Part shown: in pieces, positions 5,288-7,059 of the stretch
Layout: every line of letters starts with the position of its first letter
Position numbering within the stretch: position 1 is the first letter of the stretch
Source: Promethearchaeota archaeon
GTDB lineage: Archaea > Asgardarchaeota > Lokiarchaeia > Sigynarchaeales > MK-D1
DNA: 7,059 nt
Assembly (NCBI GenBank): GCA_016839865.1
Contig: JAEOTN010000427.1
Location: forward strand, 1 to 7,059
Direction: 5' to 3'
Notes under the pieces: generated by a model
What the model saw: the letters and a program-made list of their open reading frames with translations, nothing else
Database searches by the model: none
What the model was told of the DNA's origin: nothing
Program-made: the position numbers and the translations under genes

Positions 5288-6874
5288 ATGAATTTTTCGA
5301 TCATCCCGAAACCTAAACATATCCGTATGGCTGAAGGAGTATTTATACTCGCATCCAAAATGTATCTATATTCTTCTCACGAAGTTCAAGATTTGCGAAT
5401 AGGTATTTCTGAATGGTTTAATACACTATTCAGCCAAGAACTTACAATAATTGATACTCAAGACAAACCTACGAGTATAAATTTGATTTTGGAACCAGAT
5501 TTAAGGAATGAGAAGCTTGAAGGATATGAAATAGAAATCAACAGTTCAATGATTATAATTCGAGGAAAAGCACCTATAGGAGTTTATTATGGGATTCAGA
5601 CTCTGACGCAAATTTTGCTAGAAGTAAAAAATAAAGACAAACAAGAAATTCCTTGCGCACTCATTCAAGATTACCCCCGTTTTTCCTGGAGAGGATTCAT
5701 GCTTGATTCTGGAAGACATTTCCATCCTACTTCTACTATAAAAAAACTGCTGGATATTATGGCTCTGTTGAAAATGAATGTGTTTCATTGGCACTTAACA
5801 GAGGATCAAGGATGGCGGATTGAGATCAAAAAATATCCAAAATTGACTGAAATTGGATCTAAGAGAAAGGATTCCAATACATCTTCATTTTTTGGAAAAA
5901 AATTCACGGGAAAACCTCATGAAGGAGATTATACACAAGAAGAAATCAAAGAAGTCGTTCAATATGCAGCAGATCGTTTCATCAAAATTATCCCTGAAAT
6001 TGAACTCCCCGGGCATTCCATTGCAGCGATAGCTTCTTATCCCGAATTAGGGTGTACAGGAGAGCAATTCGAAGTCGCAACCGACCGAGGAGTGTTTTCA
6101 GAAATCTACTGCGCTGGTAAAGAGAGCACATTTGACTTTTTGCAAGATGTGTTGGATGAGGTAATGGAGTTATTTCCATCAGACATTATCCATATTGGGG
6201 GGGATGAGGTACCTAAGAAACGCTGGAAAGAATGCTCTCACTGTCAAAAACGCATTCAAACTGAAGGATTGAGAGACGAGGATGAGTTACAGGTTTATTT
6301 CACAAATAGAATCGGAGAATATCTGAAATCCAAAGGGAAAAGATTGATGGGATGGAATGAAATATTGGGAGATACGTTGGATCCTTCAGCAATTTGCCAT
6401 TGGTGGATTGGAAAAGAAGAAGATAAGATGCTTCATCTCTGGCGAGGGAGGGATATGGTGTTTTCAAATCGATTTCAAACGTATCTCAATCTCAACCATA
6501 ATATCGCTCCAATGAGATTTTTCTATAATTGGGATCCAGTTCCACACGATCTCGGTCCTCATCTTCATAAACACATTTTAGGTGTAGAAGCACCTCTTTG
6601 GACTGAACCTATTCCAACTTATGATAAGCTAGGAAAACACGTATTTCCAAGATTGTTTGCGGTAGCAGAACTGGGATGGACGGAGAAAAACAAAAAAAAT
6701 TACTCGGATTTTGAACAGCGTATTCCAATGATATTAAGGTATTTAGACATGATAGAAATGTCGTATACGAGTATTATAGAATCAAATCCAAGCAACTGGA
6801 AGAGATTTCTAAATATAAAAGACTGGATACTACATTTAGGGATGCATTTTTACTTTTTACTCAAAGGATATTAA
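5288..6874 (+). CDS. Beta-N-acetylhexosaminidase, glycoside hydrolase family 20
   Basis: The 528-residue protein has the two usual GH20 parts. The N-terminal domain (about 1-125) ends in GVYYGIQTLTQIL at 98-110. The catalytic TIM barrel (about 130-490) carries WRGFMLDSGRHF (134-145), FHWHLTEDQGWRIEIKKYPKL (166-186), the PGH at 241-243, and the catalytic pair Asp306-Glu307 in IHIGGDEVPKKRW. It also has the sugar-binding aromatics HWW (371-373) and GVEAPLWTE at 432-440. GH20 enzymes remove terminal GlcNAc or GalNAc by substrate-assisted catalysis, in which Asp positions the substrate's acetamido group and Glu is the acid/base. There is no signal peptide, so it probably acts in the cytoplasm on imported chitobiose or glycan fragments. 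The last 35 or so residues (495-528) form a hydrophobic, aromatic tail of no recognised type. A G7 run at 6197-6203, in the codons just before the catalytic Asp, keeps the frame. The gene is divergent from the flavin reductase gene and convergent with the MoaD-like gene, with a 9-bp gap. Confidence 0.95.
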   Translation: MNFSIIPKPKHIRMAEGVFILASKMYLYSSHEVQDLRIGISEWFNTLFSQELTIIDTQDKPTSINLILEPDLRNEKLEGYEIEINSSMIIIRGKAPIGVYYGIQTLTQILLEVKNKDKQEIPCALIQDYPRFSWRGFMLDSGRHFHPTSTIKKLLDIMALLKMNVFHWHLTEDQGWRIEIKKYPKLTEIGSKRKDSNTSSFFGKKFTGKPHEGDYTQEEIKEVVQYAADRFIKIIPEIELPGHSIAAIASYPELGCTGEQFEVATDRGVFSEIYCAGKESTFDFLQDVLDEVMELFPSDIIHIGGDEVPKKRWKECSHCQKRIQTEGLRDEDELQVYFTNRIGEYLKSKGKRLMGWNEILGDTLDPSAICHWWIGKEEDKMLHLWRGRDMVFSNRFQTYLNLNHNIAPMRFFYNWDPVPHDLGPHLHKHILGVEAPLWTEPIPTYDKLGKHVFPRLFAVAELGWTEKNKKNYSDFEQRIPMILRYLDMIEMSYTSIIESNPSNWKRFLNIKDWILHLGMHFYFLLKGY

Positions 6875-6877
6875 AGT

Positions 6878-6883
6878 AAAAAA
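6878..6883 (-). terminator. Oligo-T run right after the MoaD-like stop codon
   Basis: On the minus strand six T residues follow the TGA stop directly, inside the 9-bp gap between two convergent genes. An archaeal oligo-T terminator is plausible. No hairpin is present. Confidence 0.3.
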
Positions 6884-7057
6884 TCAGCCACCAACGACTT
6901 GAGGAAATAATTTCAAAGTATCATCATCAAAAATTATCCGATGACGTTCTTCTTCAAATTCTATTGCTCTATCATTCAGTACTACAATTGTGTATTCAGA
7001 GCGATCCTCCACAAGTTCTAAAAGAGATTCCCCCATTTTTTGACCTACGGCTTTGAT
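6884..7057 (-). CDS. MoaD/ThiS-like (SAMP-type) ubiquitin-fold protein, N-terminus outside window
   Basis: The minus strand is open from the right window edge to a TGA at 6884-6886, giving 57 visible residues; family members are about 70-95 residues, so roughly 20-35 are missing. The visible part matches the second half of a beta-grasp sulfur carrier: a helix (AVGQKMGESLLELVE, 3-17), the strand YTIVVLNDRAI (22-32), the loop before IIFDDDTLKLFPQ (41-53), and the C-terminus VVGG. The terminal Gly-Gly and the preceding 'D-D-x-L-x-L-F-P' pattern are the hallmarks of MoaD and archaeal SAMP proteins. An E1-like enzyme (MoeB/UbaA) adenylates the last Gly, for molybdopterin sulfur transfer or protein conjugation. 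Which role applies cannot be told from the fragment. The internal Met8 is an unlikely start because the first strand would be lost. No MoaE, MoeB or JAMM protease gene is in view. Confidence 0.8.
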   Translation of the reverse strand: MKAVGQKMGESLLELVEDRSEYTIVVLNDRAIEFEEERHRIIFDDDTLKLFPQVVGG

Positions 7058-7059
7058 GG

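Noticed and set aside
5988..6179. A 63-residue open frame on the minus strand
   Set aside because: It is antisense within the GH20 catalytic region and has no recognisable features.
6197..6203. G7 run just before the catalytic Asp-Glu of GH20 as a possible frameshift
   Set aside because: The frame is continuous with conserved motifs on both sides, so the run is read correctly.

Overview
This is an AT-rich window carrying eight genes, two of them cut by the window edges. It looks archaeal. Most starts lack a convincing Shine-Dalgarno sequence and have a TATA-like AT box centred about 25-32 bp upstream of the start codon, as expected for leaderless or short-leader archaeal transcripts. The gene content also fits: an iron-sulfur flavoprotein with a CX2CX2CX7C motif, a PadR regulator, and a MoaD/SAMP-like ubiquitin-fold protein ending in Gly-Gly. 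An Asgard or related anaerobic archaeon is plausible, but that is inference; no marker gene in the window settles it.

Layout. 3-971 (+): 3' part of a flavin-dependent ferredoxin reductase with a C-terminal plant-type [2Fe-2S] domain. 1025-1585 (-): unrecognised multi-pass membrane protein. 1677-2180 (-): short flavodoxin-family protein. 2252-2821 (+): PadR-family regulator, divergent from the flavodoxin, with a perfect 23-bp palindrome and TATA-like sequences between them. 2827-3549 (-): iron-sulfur flavoprotein, convergent with padR with a 5-bp gap. 3625-4095 (-): GNAT acetyltransferase. 4182-5138 (-): flavin reductase-like domain with a C-terminal PCP_red-type domain. 5288-6874 (+): family GH20 beta-N-acetylhexosaminidase without a signal peptide. 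6884-7057 (-): C-terminal part of a MoaD/ThiS-like protein, too short for a simple ORF scan and convergent with the hexosaminidase.

How the genes may work together. Four of the eight genes encode flavin-binding redox proteins. One reads as a NAD(P)H-to-[2Fe-2S] electron input module, one as a flavodoxin-like carrier, one as a [4Fe-4S]/FMN protein and one as a split-barrel FMN protein. The PadR regulator sits among them and probably controls itself and the divergent flavodoxin through the palindrome. This suggests a small electron-transfer or redox-stress neighbourhood. The genes do not form one operon: spacing is 75-91 bp even between co-directional genes, and each has its own candidate promoter. 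The hexosaminidase and the MoaD-like gene appear to be unrelated neighbours. I see no mobile element, CRISPR array, tRNA or rRNA, and no gene-free stretch over 300 bases.
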